From: Treponema sp.
GTDB taxonomy: Bacteria; Spirochaetota; Spirochaetia; Treponematales; Breznakiellaceae
Assembly: GCA_031281685.1 (NCBI GenBank)
Contig: JAITFA010000173.1
Span: 1 to 6,874 of the forward strand
Direction of reading: 5' to 3'
DNA: 6,874 nt
Under the pieces are notes generated by a model. That model made no database searches, was not told the origin of the DNA, and worked only from the letters and a program-made list of their open reading frames with translations. Positions 1 through 6,402 of the stretch are shown here, one piece after another. Each line of letters starts with the position of its first letter. The first letter of the stretch is position 1. Position numbers and translations under genes: made by a program.

Positions 1-232
1 TCAAACACCTTCAACAGAGCGGTTCAAACACCTTGAGCAGGACGGTTCAAACACCTTGAGCAGGACGGTTCAAACACCTTGAGCAGGACGGTTCAAACAC
101 CTTCAACAGAGCGGTTCAAACACCTTGAGCAGGACGGTTCAAACACCTTGAGCAGGACGGTTCAAACACCTTGAGCAGGACGGTTCAAACACCTTGAGCA
201 GGACGGTTCAAACACCTTCAACAGAGCGGTTC
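1..232. repeat. 23-bp tandem repeat array, two interleaved unit variants
   Basis: Nine complete 23-bp units run from 21 to 227, preceded by a 20-nt partial unit at the window edge and followed by a 5-nt remnant (228-232). Every unit opens with the invariant GGTTCAAACACCTT. The last 9 bases are either GAGCAGGAC (type A) or CAACAGAGC (type B). The order is B-AAA-B-AAAA-B, with B units at 1-20, 90-112 and 205-227. There are no spacers, so this is not a CRISPR array. 23 is not a multiple of 3 and stop codons recur (CCT TGA on plus, GTT TGA on minus), so it is not coding. It lies just beyond the 3' end of the minus-strand cvpA gene and continues off the left edge. I see no gene or terminator in the 60 nt between the array and cvpA. 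Confidence 0.97.
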
Positions 233-292
233 CATAGGGCGGCCTGTGCTGACGACAATGCTATCGCGGCTTCCTTTACTTAACTTGTTGAC

Positions 293-796
293 CTAATGTT
301 TTGGAACAGGCGCAACATTATAAAGCGGTAACGAGAGCCGGGAAACAAGCGGCAGAAGCCGCTCGGCAAAGATACTGCCGCTGAGAATTTTTTCCCGGTC
401 AATGACCGGCTGTATGTTGATGAAGAAGAGTATCAGCGATACCACAGCTAAACCTTCGACAAGGCCAAAGACCGCGCCCAGAAAGCGATCCACCCCGGAC
501 AGGTTCATCTGTTCAAGGATCTCCTTGAGCATGACGCACACAACCCTTACCACCACAAACACGATCACAAAAAGCACGATAAAGCCCAGTATCTCAGGAA
601 CAGCCTTAGTCTCCAGCATAATCTTAGTTCGTATGAACGCCGCCATATCTTTATAGAAGAAAGCCCCCGCAAGCAGACCAAACGCGGTTGCAGCCATGGA
701 CATAAGCTCCTTCACAAAACCCCGCATGGAACAGCGAAGCACGAAAAGCAGAACAAGCAAGGCGCAGATAATGTCGAGCAGGGCGAATTTAGTCAT
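293..796 (-). CDS. cvpA: CvpA family integral membrane protein
   Basis: A 167-residue protein with four hydrophobic stretches at about 5-20, 31-47, 68-90 and 105-127, which matches the size and four-helix layout of the CvpA (colicin V production) family. Two family hallmarks are visible: an RGF element after the first helix (residues 25-27, followed by KEL) and the segment NLSGVDRFLGAVFGLVEG before the last helix. The family is an inner-membrane protein linked to colicin V production and envelope homeostasis; its exact biochemical role is not settled. The ATG start is well supported: the minus strand has GGAGGT 4 nt upstream (801-806). The gene lies 28 nt downstream of murG on the same strand and is probably co-transcribed with it. 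A short palindrome (AAGCG-C-CGCTT, 812-822) sits in that gap. No clear terminator follows the TAG stop before the 23-bp array. Confidence 0.9.
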   Translation of the reverse strand: MTKFALLDIICALLVLLFVLRCSMRGFVKELMSMAATAFGLLAGAFFYKDMAAFIRTKIMLETKAVPEILGFIVLFVIVFVVVRVVCVMLKEILEQMNLSGVDRFLGAVFGLVEGLAVVSLILFFINIQPVIDREKILSGSIFAERLLPLVSRLSLPLYNVAPVPKH

Positions 797-824
797 AATA
801 ACCTCCGGTTAAAGCGGCGCTTCC

Positions 825-1904
825 TCACAGCGCGTTTACTATAGTTTCGGCAATAAACGCCGCCGAGTCAGTCTTACCCAGACACGCTGAAGCCTCAGCC
901 ATGAGTCGCCGCTTTTCCGCGTTCTGAGCTACGGACGAAATCGTCTGAACAAGCGCCGTCGGCGTAGCCGCGTTTCCAATAAGCGCCACTGCCGCGCCCG
1001 CTTTCTCAAAGACACGGGCATTTTCCACCTGATCCCCTCGCGTTGCCGAGCCGCTCAGGGGAATAAGCACCATTGGCCGGCCAAGCGTGGCGCACTCCCA
1101 TACTGTTCCTGCCCCGCTGCGGCACAGTACCAGCTCCGCTGCCGCAAGCACATGGGGCAGTTCCTCATAAAAGAATGGGTATGGCCGGTACTTTTCCGTC
1201 TTCGCCAGTTTCCATTCGGTACTTGGCCCTACCTGATGAACAACCGTGTAGTACCTGGTAAGCTCAGGCAGCGTGTCCTGAACCAATTCGTTTATCTGCC
1301 GCGCCCCTTGGCTTGCCCCCAGTACGAGAAGCACGCGCTCGTCATTGTTGACGCCCAGAAAGGCGTAGCCTTTTGCTGGGTCAGCCGTCCGAAAATCCGG
1401 GCGCACAGGATTACCGGACACGAGCAGCCGGTTACGATACTTAGGCTGGAAGAACGCCACTGTATCCTGATAAGCCAAAAATATCTGCTTAGCAAAGCGC
1501 GTGTTCAGTTTCGTGGCAAGTCCGGGACTGAAGTCTGATTCATGGGTGAATACCGGTATGCCCAGCGAGGCGGCGGCGGCGCATGGCGGCACGCTCACAA
1601 AGCCGCCTTTGGAGAACAGCAACTGCGGCTTTTCTCGCCGCAATATGCCGCGAGCCGCGAAGAAGCCCGCGCCAATCCTGAACACGTCAGACACGTTCTG
1701 CGGGGAAACATAGCGCCGCAGTTTCCCGGACGGAATCCCGAAGAATTCGATTCCAGCCTTTTCGACGATCTCACGGTCCATGCCTTTGTTGGAACCTATC
1801 CAGAATATGCGGTAAGCGCCGCGTTGGCGCAGGTAAGCGGCAACCGCAAGTCCGGGGTATATATGCCCGCCTGTCCCGCCGCCGGTAAAAGCAATCGTAA
1901 GCAT
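825..1904 (-). CDS. murG: UDP-N-acetylglucosamine--N-acetylmuramyl-(pentapeptide) pyrophosphoryl-undecaprenol N-acetylglucosamine transferase (MurG)
   Basis: MurG adds GlcNAc from UDP-GlcNAc to lipid I, making lipid II on the cytoplasmic face of the membrane, the last intracellular step of peptidoglycan synthesis (GT28, GT-B fold). The 359 residues match the usual length. Visible motifs are the N-terminal glycine loop GGGTGGHIYPG (8-18, with the conserved His14), a KGGFVSVP segment (99-106), HESDFSPGLATK (121-132), GNPVRP (164-169), the C-domain GASQGARQIN loop (196-205), and the donor-binding SGAGTVWE segment (263-270) followed by GRPMVLIPL (275-283) and DQVENA (291-296). I chose the ATG at 1902-1904 because homology begins exactly there. 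The frame stays open upstream to 2195, but that 97-residue extension is basic, unrelated to MurG and overlaps the divergent gene. The Shine-Dalgarno is poor (TTAGGT directly before the ATG), so translation may be weak or the leader short. It precedes cvpA in the same direction. Confidence 0.96.
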   Translation of the reverse strand: MLTIAFTGGGTGGHIYPGLAVAAYLRQRGAYRIFWIGSNKGMDREIVEKAGIEFFGIPSGKLRRYVSPQNVSDVFRIGAGFFAARGILRREKPQLLFSKGGFVSVPPCAAAASLGIPVFTHESDFSPGLATKLNTRFAKQIFLAYQDTVAFFQPKYRNRLLVSGNPVRPDFRTADPAKGYAFLGVNNDERVLLVLGASQGARQINELVQDTLPELTRYYTVVHQVGPSTEWKLAKTEKYRPYPFFYEELPHVLAAAELVLCRSGAGTVWECATLGRPMVLIPLSGSATRGDQVENARVFEKAGAAVALIGNAATPTALVQTISSVAQNAEKRRLMAEASACLGKTDSAAFIAETIVNAL

Positions 1905-1986
1905 ACCTAAGAGTAAACGATTCAGGCAGCTTTCGCAATTGAGCTTTTGGCCCATAATGAAATTGCATTTAACACCCGTTTTTAGT

Positions 1987-2009
1987 AGTATATGCTTCCA
2001 GTAAGTATA
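1987..2009 (-). promoter_or_regulatory. Candidate murG promoter -10 boxes (minus strand)
   Basis: Two TATACT hexamers read on the minus strand, at 2004-2009 and 1987-1992, about 85-100 nt upstream of the murG ATG. Either could be a sigma70 -10 box. No strong -35 sits at 17 nt from either (the best is TTAGTG at 18 nt for the upstream one), so this is a weak assignment based on position and the -10 match only. Confidence 0.3.
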
Positions 2010-2014
2010 GAAGA

Positions 2015-2044
2015 TTGTTCTTAAAAACACTAAGATTTGATAAT
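2015..2044 (+). promoter_or_regulatory. Candidate promoter for the 2076-3590 gene
   Basis: TTGTTC (2015-2020) and GATAAT (2039-2044) are separated by 18 nt, a plausible sigma70-type pair. The start of transcription would fall near 2051, leaving a short leader that contains the AGGAG ribosome site at 2063-2067. It lies back to back with the murG -10 candidates, so the two divergent units may share a compact control region. This is inference from consensus matching. Confidence 0.4.
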
Positions 2045-2075
2045 GACCGTTACATTTTGAATAGGAGTAAATGAT

Positions 2076-3590
2076 ATGGCTATTGCTTTTTTTGAGGCGC
2101 TGCTTTCGCTTCTGATGCCGAGTTTCTATTCTCCTGACACGAGCCAAAAAAGACTTCTTGCGATGGTAACGCAGGACCTTAAGCGAAGTAGGCATCGCAA
2201 ATGGTATCGTATACGGAAACAGGAGCTTACCAAGGAAGTCGGCAATTTTTTTTATGAGCTATACCAGCTTTCGGCTCGCGCCGGAGTCAGTATGCAAAAC
2301 GCCGCTGAATCAAAACAGCTCAGGATGCTCGCGGTAGAGTTCCACATGGACAAGTCCTTACTGGCGCTTAAGGAACGTTTGTCGCCGCAAGCCATCACCG
2401 AGCTTGCGGCGAACCAGACCAGTGAGTACCTGAGTATCATCGTTGAGCGGGACATTAGCCAGTTCAACGAGGCTTTTGACGTGGCCTTTATCGAAAAAGC
2501 CGACCGGTATTACAACCTGATCCTCTTGTTTAGCCAGTTTGTGATTTTTGACTTCCTCGCCTTGCTTAAACAGTTTGACCCGCTCATGTCGGGCCGAGAC
2601 CTCGTGTTTCAGCCTAAAATCCGGCGGATTAGCGCAAAAAAGGTTATTGAGTTAATCAAAGACTTTCTGGAAATCTCCTACCCGCTTGGGGAAAATCAGG
2701 ACTGGACTACTATGCTTGATCTGGCGATCCAGTACAAGGAGAACATGGGGATCACGCTTGATGAATGGAAACTGATCCTCTTACAGCTTTCATTGATACA
2801 GGCTACGAGCATCCTGGTACTCATTGTCAGACACGTTGACAAAGACCCGCTCTGGAAGAGTATGCCCCGAATCCAGCGGGAGCATATCGCCGAGTCTTAT
2901 CGCATGGAGGTTGTTGACGCGGCGCAAGCGTGCTTAGACGGCATTATACGGGAAAGGGAACAGAAACAGCTCACCCAGCTTTTGACTGCGGTATTTGGGA
3001 CTGACGAAGCGGGAAACCGTATGTACTATTACACGTTGGAGGAGGATGAGATCCTGCGAAAAAACGGTCTGGAGGGCTATATCTATGTCCGTGAATTTAA
3101 CTATTTAAAAACCTTTATCCTTGATTTTTTTAAAAAGGACATAAAGGAACTTTTTGATATGTGTATACTGCATGGTCAATGGATCAAGACCGGTATGAAC
3201 CGGCAGTTCTCTGACACTTTTCACGAAATCTTGGCTAATTTTGAAAACTTGCTGGATTTCGACAACTCTCTGTCAGAAGAAGAGTCGCTTGGGGCGAAAC
3301 TGCGTTCTTTATTGATAAAAAGCAAAAGTCAGGCTGCTATTGTCCTCAGCGCCATCAATGACACGGCGCACGAGTTGCTTGAGAGCCTCACCGAATCCCT
3401 CGCCACAATAGAGGTTCTGTTCAAATTACTCTTTGAAGACCAGTCAAACCGAGCTAACCAGCTTATACGAAACTGGGACGCGCTTGAGACCGCCGGTACC
3501 TCATTGAGGCAACGACTCGCCAACGTGTCCCATAAATTGAGCAGCTTTGTGGAGGCGCTTCATCTCTTTTTGCATCAGGTAAAAAAATAA
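2076..3590 (+). CDS. Conserved hypothetical all-helical protein, DUF5312-like (spirochaetal)
   Basis: A 504-residue protein of unknown function. The sequence is almost wholly predicted-helical in character: alternating charged and leucine/isoleucine-rich segments, few glycines or prolines, no signal peptide, and no recognisable catalytic motif. The most hydrophobic segments, at about 147-165 and 232-251, could be buried helices rather than membrane spans. The N-terminus has a short hydrophobic stretch (2-17) and then a basic patch (36-48, rich in Arg/Lys/His). The last 100 residues are amphipathic helices suggestive of a coiled coil or helical bundle. From memory it resembles a Treponema-restricted family of unknown function (DUF5312); I cannot verify this here. 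The start is well supported by AGGAG 8 nt upstream; the ATG at 2071 is out of frame. It is divergent from murG and convergent with the GH3 gene. Confidence 0.85.
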   Translation: MAIAFFEALLSLLMPSFYSPDTSQKRLLAMVTQDLKRSRHRKWYRIRKQELTKEVGNFFYELYQLSARAGVSMQNAAESKQLRMLAVEFHMDKSLLALKERLSPQAITELAANQTSEYLSIIVERDISQFNEAFDVAFIEKADRYYNLILLFSQFVIFDFLALLKQFDPLMSGRDLVFQPKIRRISAKKVIELIKDFLEISYPLGENQDWTTMLDLAIQYKENMGITLDEWKLILLQLSLIQATSILVLIVRHVDKDPLWKSMPRIQREHIAESYRMEVVDAAQACLDGIIREREQKQLTQLLTAVFGTDEAGNRMYYYTLEEDEILRKNGLEGYIYVREFNYLKTFILDFFKKDIKELFDMCILHGQWIKTGMNRQFSDTFHEILANFENLLDFDNSLSEEESLGAKLRSLLIKSKSQAAIVLSAINDTAHELLESLTESLATIEVLFKLLFEDQSNRANQLIRNWDALETAGTSLRQRLANVSHKLSSFVEALHLFLHQVKK

Positions 3591-3600
3591 ACGCATAAAA

Positions 3601-3659
3601 CCAGCAATGCCCGGATAGCTCAAAGCTATGTTGAGCAGTGGCTTTGATGTCCCGGCTGG
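3601..3659 (+). other. Imperfect hairpin downstream of the 2076-3590 gene
   Basis: Starting 10 nt after the stop codon, the arms CCAGC/GCTGG (3601-3605 with 3655-3659), GGAT/GTCC (3613-3616 with 3649-3652) and TCAAAGC/GCTTTGA (3620-3626 with 3641-3647) can pair as one interrupted stem around a 14-nt loop. Alternative pairings compete: ATAGCT-CAA-AGCTAT (3615-3629) and GCTCAA/TTGAGC (3618-3623 with 3631-3636). No T-run follows, so it is not a canonical intrinsic terminator. It overlaps the tRNA-like stretch. Confidence 0.5.
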
Positions 3660-3664
3660 CTTGG
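3609..3664 (+). other. tRNA-Phe-like fragment, possibly a decayed tRNA
   Basis: The 14 bases at 3609-3622 (GCCCGGATAGCTCA) equal the 5' end of E. coli tRNA-Phe as I recall it: acceptor strand, TA at positions 8-9, and the start of the D arm. A GCTC/GAGC D stem can form (3618-3621 with 3632-3635). From GAGCAG at 3632 onward an ungapped comparison with tRNA-Phe keeps roughly 25 of 37 bases, ending in the T-stem strand CTTGG (3660-3664). It cannot be a working tRNA: the anticodon stem does not pair, there is no TTCGA loop, and no complementary 3' acceptor strand is present. It may be a tRNA pseudogene, an integration scar or chance similarity. Confidence 0.3.
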
Positions 3665-3687
3665 AATAAGGTTAGAGCCTCTCCAAG
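3660..3687. other. Second hairpin in the convergent junction
   Basis: CTTGGA (3660-3665) pairs perfectly with TCCAAG (3682-3687), and inside the loop AGG (3669-3671) can pair with CCT (3678-3680). No adjacent T-run on either strand. It is the middle of three consecutive hairpins between the convergent genes. Confidence 0.5.
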
Positions 3688-3702
3688 GTATGCGTGATTC
3701 CA

Positions 3703-3732
3703 GTAAAGGGTCAGGCTTGCCTGACCCTTTAC
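3703..3732. terminator. Bidirectional terminator-like hairpin between convergent genes
   Basis: GTAAAGGGTCAGGC (3703-3716) and GCCTGACCCTTTAC (3719-3732) form a perfect 14-bp inverted repeat with a 2-nt centre (in practice a 13-bp stem with a CTTG loop). On the minus strand it begins 1 nt after the TAG stop of the GH3 gene. It sits in the 143-nt gap between two converging genes, where a terminator serving both strands is expected. The T-tract is short (CCCTTTAC within the stem), so it is not a textbook intrinsic terminator, but its position and perfect symmetry support the call. Confidence 0.7.
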
Positions 3733-3733
3733 C

Positions 3734-5821
3734 CTACACCGTCAGTTCCACGTTGAGCGGGGCTTGCCCGTACAGCCTAACGCTGAGCGCGTCAGGCTGG
3801 GTGAAGCCGACAGACAGGCTGTGCTTCCCCTTGATTTCGCGCATATTGCCGTTTTCGTCATAGCGGGAGAAGGCGTTTTTATTGAGCTTGATAGCCAGCG
3901 CGGTTTTCTCGCCAGCGTTTAGAAACAGATTGCCAATTCCACAGAGGCTGCGGATTTCTTTTGTACCCGGACTGCTGACATAAACCTGCACAGTCTCCCG
4001 CGCCGGTATGGAACCAGTGTTTTCAACGCTTACGCTCACCGTCGTCTTGTCAGCCTTGACATCGCTCAGGCGGAACGTGGAGTACGAAAGCCCATAACCA
4101 AAGGGATAGAGCGGCTCGCCCTTGTAATACCGGTAGCTGCGGTTCGCCATGTTGTAGTCGGTGAAGTCCGGTATATCAGAGGTACTTTTGTAGCAGGTAA
4201 GCGGCAGCTTACCAGAGGGGCTGAACTCGCCGAAAAGCGCCTCGGCGATTGCCCTGCCGCCCATCGCGCCCGGATAAAACGCCTGCATGATGCTATTCAC
4301 ATTATCCTGAGCCCAGACAAGGGACACGGTACTCCCCGATATGTTTATCACAATAACCGGTTTACCTTGGGCTGCCTCAACCACGTTTTGCAGAAGTTTT
4401 TCCTGAGACGCGGGAAGTTCAAGGTACGGACGGTCGCCGCCAAAGCTCGCGCTGAACTGATCGCTTTCTTCGCCTTCGATGGAACTGTCCAAACCCAGCA
4501 CAACAAGCAGCGTGTCAGAGCGTTTTACCACAGCGCGGGCTTCGGCGAGGCGGTCGTCCGGCTGGGAAAGCCCGTCTCGCCGGTCCCGCAGCATATCACA
4601 GCCTTCGGAGAACAGGACACGGATGCCCTGTTTCTCGGCAATCTCACGAATGCCCTCCAGCACGGTAATGTGCTGACTTGCCGTGCCTTGATAGTTACCC
4701 TCAAGCGCCAGCCGGTTATCGGCGTTTGGCCCAATGACGCCGATGGTTTTGAGCGAGCCAGCCTTAAACGGCAAGGCGCCGTCGTTTTTGAGTAACACAA
4801 GGGTACGGCGGGCAACATCAAGGTTAAAGGCGCGGTGTTTGGGGCTGTCCACTTCCTCATAGGGGATGGCGTTATAGGCTTCGTTTGCGGGCGCGCCAAG
4901 CAAGCCGAGCCGCATACGGGTAGTGAAGAGCCGCGTTACCGCAGCATCGATCTGTGCCTCGGTGAGAAGACCTTTCTTCACAGCATCAACCGCCAGCGGG
5001 TAGAGGTTGCCGCAATTGATATCGCAGCCGTTTTTAATGGCAAGCGCCACAGACTCGACTGGCGAGGCTGTAACGCGGTGGTTTTCGTGAAAGTCCTTTA
5101 TAGCCCAGCAGTCTGACACCACATGACCGTCAAAGCCCCACTTATCGCGCAGAATATCGCGCAGGAGCAGCTTGGAGCCGCAGCATGGCTCGTCCAGCGT
5201 GCGATTATACGCGCCCATCACTATTTCAACCCCGGCCTCTTTCACGGCAACCTCAAAGGCCGCGAGGTAGGTATTCCAGAGATCGTACTTGTCTACAATG
5301 GCGTTGAAGCGATGGCGCTCGTTTTCCGGCCCGGAATGTACCGCGAAGTGTTTGGCGCACGCAGCGGTTTTGAGCTGTTCACGGTTCGGTCCCTGCAAGC
5401 CTCTGATAAACGCGGAACCCATACGCGAAGTGAGGTATGGGTCTTCGCCGTAGGTTTCATGGCCACGACCCCAGCGCGGATCACGGAAGATATTAATGTT
5501 CGGGGTCCAGAACGTGATGCCCTTGTAAATATCGTGATCGCCCTCTTCCTGCTGAACGTTGAATTTAGCCCGTCCCTCGGTTGAAACAACATCCGCCACT
5601 GCCTGTGCCAGTTCCTCATCAAACGTCGCGGCCAGCGCTATGGCTTGGGGGAACATTGTTGCCACGCCCGCACGGGCGACTCCGTGTAGCGCCTCATTCC
5701 ACCAGTTGTACGAGGGAATCCCCAGCCTCGGCACTGCCGCCGCGTTATACAGCATCTGAGAAACCTTTTCTTCAAGGCTCATCTGGGAAACCAGTTCTTT
5801 TGCTCTTGCTTTTATATCCAC
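3734..5821 (-). CDS. Glycoside hydrolase family 3 enzyme (beta-glucosidase / beta-xylosidase type)
   Basis: A 695-residue retaining exo-glycosidase of family GH3 that removes terminal beta-linked sugars from oligosaccharides. No signal peptide is present, so it probably acts in the cytoplasm on imported sugars. Domain order: TIM-barrel domain to about residue 310, with DPRWGRGHETYGEDPYL (114-130), AKHF (156-159) and the nucleophile Asp237 in VVSDCWA; an alpha/beta sandwich domain (about 340-550) with GLDSSIEGEESD (443-454), whose Glu449/Glu451 is the likely acid/base region; and a C-terminal FnIII-like domain (about 590-680) after the YPFGYGLSYSTF linker (572-583). The DINCGN element after the barrel recalls beta-xylosidases, so the substrate could be xylo- or gluco-oligosaccharides. 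I chose the GTG at 5819-5821 because AAGGAG lies 6 nt upstream. An in-frame TTG at 5870-5872 would add 17 residues but lacks such a site. It is a single-gene unit with no transporter or regulator gene next to it. Confidence 0.93.
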   Translation of the reverse strand: MDIKARAKELVSQMSLEEKVSQMLYNAAAVPRLGIPSYNWWNEALHGVARAGVATMFPQAIALAATFDEELAQAVADVVSTEGRAKFNVQQEEGDHDIYKGITFWTPNINIFRDPRWGRGHETYGEDPYLTSRMGSAFIRGLQGPNREQLKTAACAKHFAVHSGPENERHRFNAIVDKYDLWNTYLAAFEVAVKEAGVEIVMGAYNRTLDEPCCGSKLLLRDILRDKWGFDGHVVSDCWAIKDFHENHRVTASPVESVALAIKNGCDINCGNLYPLAVDAVKKGLLTEAQIDAAVTRLFTTRMRLGLLGAPANEAYNAIPYEEVDSPKHRAFNLDVARRTLVLLKNDGALPFKAGSLKTIGVIGPNADNRLALEGNYQGTASQHITVLEGIREIAEKQGIRVLFSEGCDMLRDRRDGLSQPDDRLAEARAVVKRSDTLLVVLGLDSSIEGEESDQFSASFGGDRPYLELPASQEKLLQNVVEAAQGKPVIVINISGSTVSLVWAQDNVNSIMQAFYPGAMGGRAIAEALFGEFSPSGKLPLTCYKSTSDIPDFTDYNMANRSYRYYKGEPLYPFGYGLSYSTFRLSDVKADKTTVSVSVENTGSIPARETVQVYVSSPGTKEIRSLCGIGNLFLNAGEKTALAIKLNKNAFSRYDENGNMREIKGKHSLSVGFTQPDALSVRLYGQAPLNVELTV

Positions 5822-5893
5822 TATACGCTCCTTCAAAGTGGTATGGTCTATGAGCTTGTTCCAAAGCCGCAATCAAAGCGTTCTGAAACAGGC

Positions 5894-5911
5894 TGGTATA
5901 CGAGTATACCA
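5894..5911. promoter_or_regulatory. Operator-like dyad overlapping the probable GH3 promoter
   Basis: TGGTATAC-GA-GTATACCA is a perfect 8-bp inverted repeat with a 2-nt centre, about 75 nt upstream of the GTG start. Each arm also contains the self-palindromic GTATAC. The minus strand reads TATACT at 5903-5908, a good -10 hexamer, inside the dyad. The best -35 at 17 nt is poor (ATTCCA), which would fit a regulated promoter. A repressor bound here would cover the -10 box. The regulator family is unknown; no regulator gene is in the window. Confidence 0.5.
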
Positions 5912-5968
5912 TATATCACGTGCTATGGAATGAGTGCTAACAGGCGATCCAAGACGGCAAGTCGTCAG

Positions 5969-6319
5969 CCAGAGCGTCGGCATCTCTGGTACCAACGGTG
6001 TCTCTGGCACCAGCAGTGCGTTGGCAGCGTCTCTGGCACCGCTGGTGTCTGGCACCAGTAGCGTGTCTGGTACCGGCAAGCGTCTCTGGCACCAGCAGTG
6101 CGTTGGTGGCGTCTCTGGCACCAACGGCGTGTTTGGCACTGGCGGTGTCTCTGACACTACTGGTGGCATGTCTGGAAAGCGCGTCTGGCATCAGCAGTAC
6201 GTTGGCGGAATCTCTGCCACCAGTGGTGTCTCTGGCACTGGCAAGCGTCTCTGGCACCGACGGCGATGTCGCTGGTGTCTGGCACTGGCAGTGTCTCTGG
6301 CACCAGCGGTGCCAGAGAC
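5969..6319. repeat. Degenerate GC-rich minisatellite built on TCTCTGGCACC
   Basis: About sixteen units start with TCTCTGG or TCTGG (commonly TCTCTGGCACC followed by AGCAGTG, AACGGTG or CGCTGGTG) and are 13 to 30 nt long. A higher-order copy is visible: blocks at 6001-6082, 6083-6183 and 6184-6247 each begin with a variant of TCTCTGGCACCAGCAGTGCG and end in AAGCG or AAAGCGCG. The core carries no stop codon on either strand, so three overlapping 110-140-codon frames (two plus, one minus) look open across it. None has a ribosome site, the blocks do not keep one frame, and the start codons are GTG or TTG in poor context, so I read it as non-coding. It accounts for most of the gene-free stretch 5822-6402. 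Confidence 0.88.
6293..6319. other. Perfect 12-bp hairpin closing the minisatellite
   Basis: GTCTCTGGCACC (6293-6304), a 3-nt AGC loop, and GGTGCCAGAGAC (6308-6319) form a perfect stem. The right arm is an inverted copy of the array core, and the array ends exactly there. No T-run follows on the plus strand, so it is not an intrinsic terminator, although it lies 10 nt before the -35 box of the next gene. Confidence 0.85.
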
Positions 6320-6329
6320 GCAGTACAGT

Positions 6330-6359
6330 TTGACGAGGCAAGGAGAAATGGGATAGAAT
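6330..6359 (+). promoter_or_regulatory. Sigma70-type promoter of the HMA-domain gene
   Basis: TTGACG (6330-6335) and TAGAAT (6354-6359) each match five of six consensus bases and are 18 nt apart. Transcription would begin near 6366, giving a leader of about 37 nt before the ATG at 6403. It starts 10 nt after the minisatellite hairpin. Confidence 0.65.
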
Positions 6360-6360
6360 G

Positions 6361-6377
6361 ACATATACCGTCTATGT
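6361..6377. promoter_or_regulatory. Operator-like dyad at the start of transcription of the HMA gene
   Basis: ACATATACCGTCTATGT is a 17-bp dyad with seven of eight base pairs symmetric around the central C (6369). It lies immediately after the -10 box and covers the predicted +1, a common place for a metal-responsive repressor site. It does not match the CopY box (TACAnnTGTA) exactly. The regulator is unknown. Confidence 0.4.
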
Positions 6378-6402
6378 AAGTAGAAAAAAAAGGAGATATA
6401 AG

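Noticed and set aside
1..232. CRISPR array
   Set aside because: Units are directly contiguous with no variable spacers, and no cas gene is present.
1905..2195. In-frame 97-residue N-terminal extension of MurG
   Set aside because: It lacks any MurG similarity, is highly basic, overlaps the start of the divergent gene, and MurG homology begins exactly at the ATG at 1904.
4367..5584. Several plus-strand open frames inside the GH3 gene
   Set aside because: They are antisense shadows of a full-length GH3 frame with all family motifs and show no recognisable protein features.
5822..5872. TTG start giving a 712-residue GH3 protein
   Set aside because: The GTG at 5821 has AAGGAG at ideal spacing, and the extra 17 residues precede the usual start of the family; kept only as an alternative.
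5934..6356. Open frames of 110-140 codons on both strands over the minisatellite
   Set aside because: The repeat core contains no stop codon on either strand, no start has a ribosome site, and repeated blocks shift frame relative to one another.
6358..6402. Upstream ATG adding 15 residues to the HMA protein
   Set aside because: It overlaps the predicted -10 box and gives a basic leader foreign to CopZ proteins, while the ATG at 6403 has a strong ribosome site.
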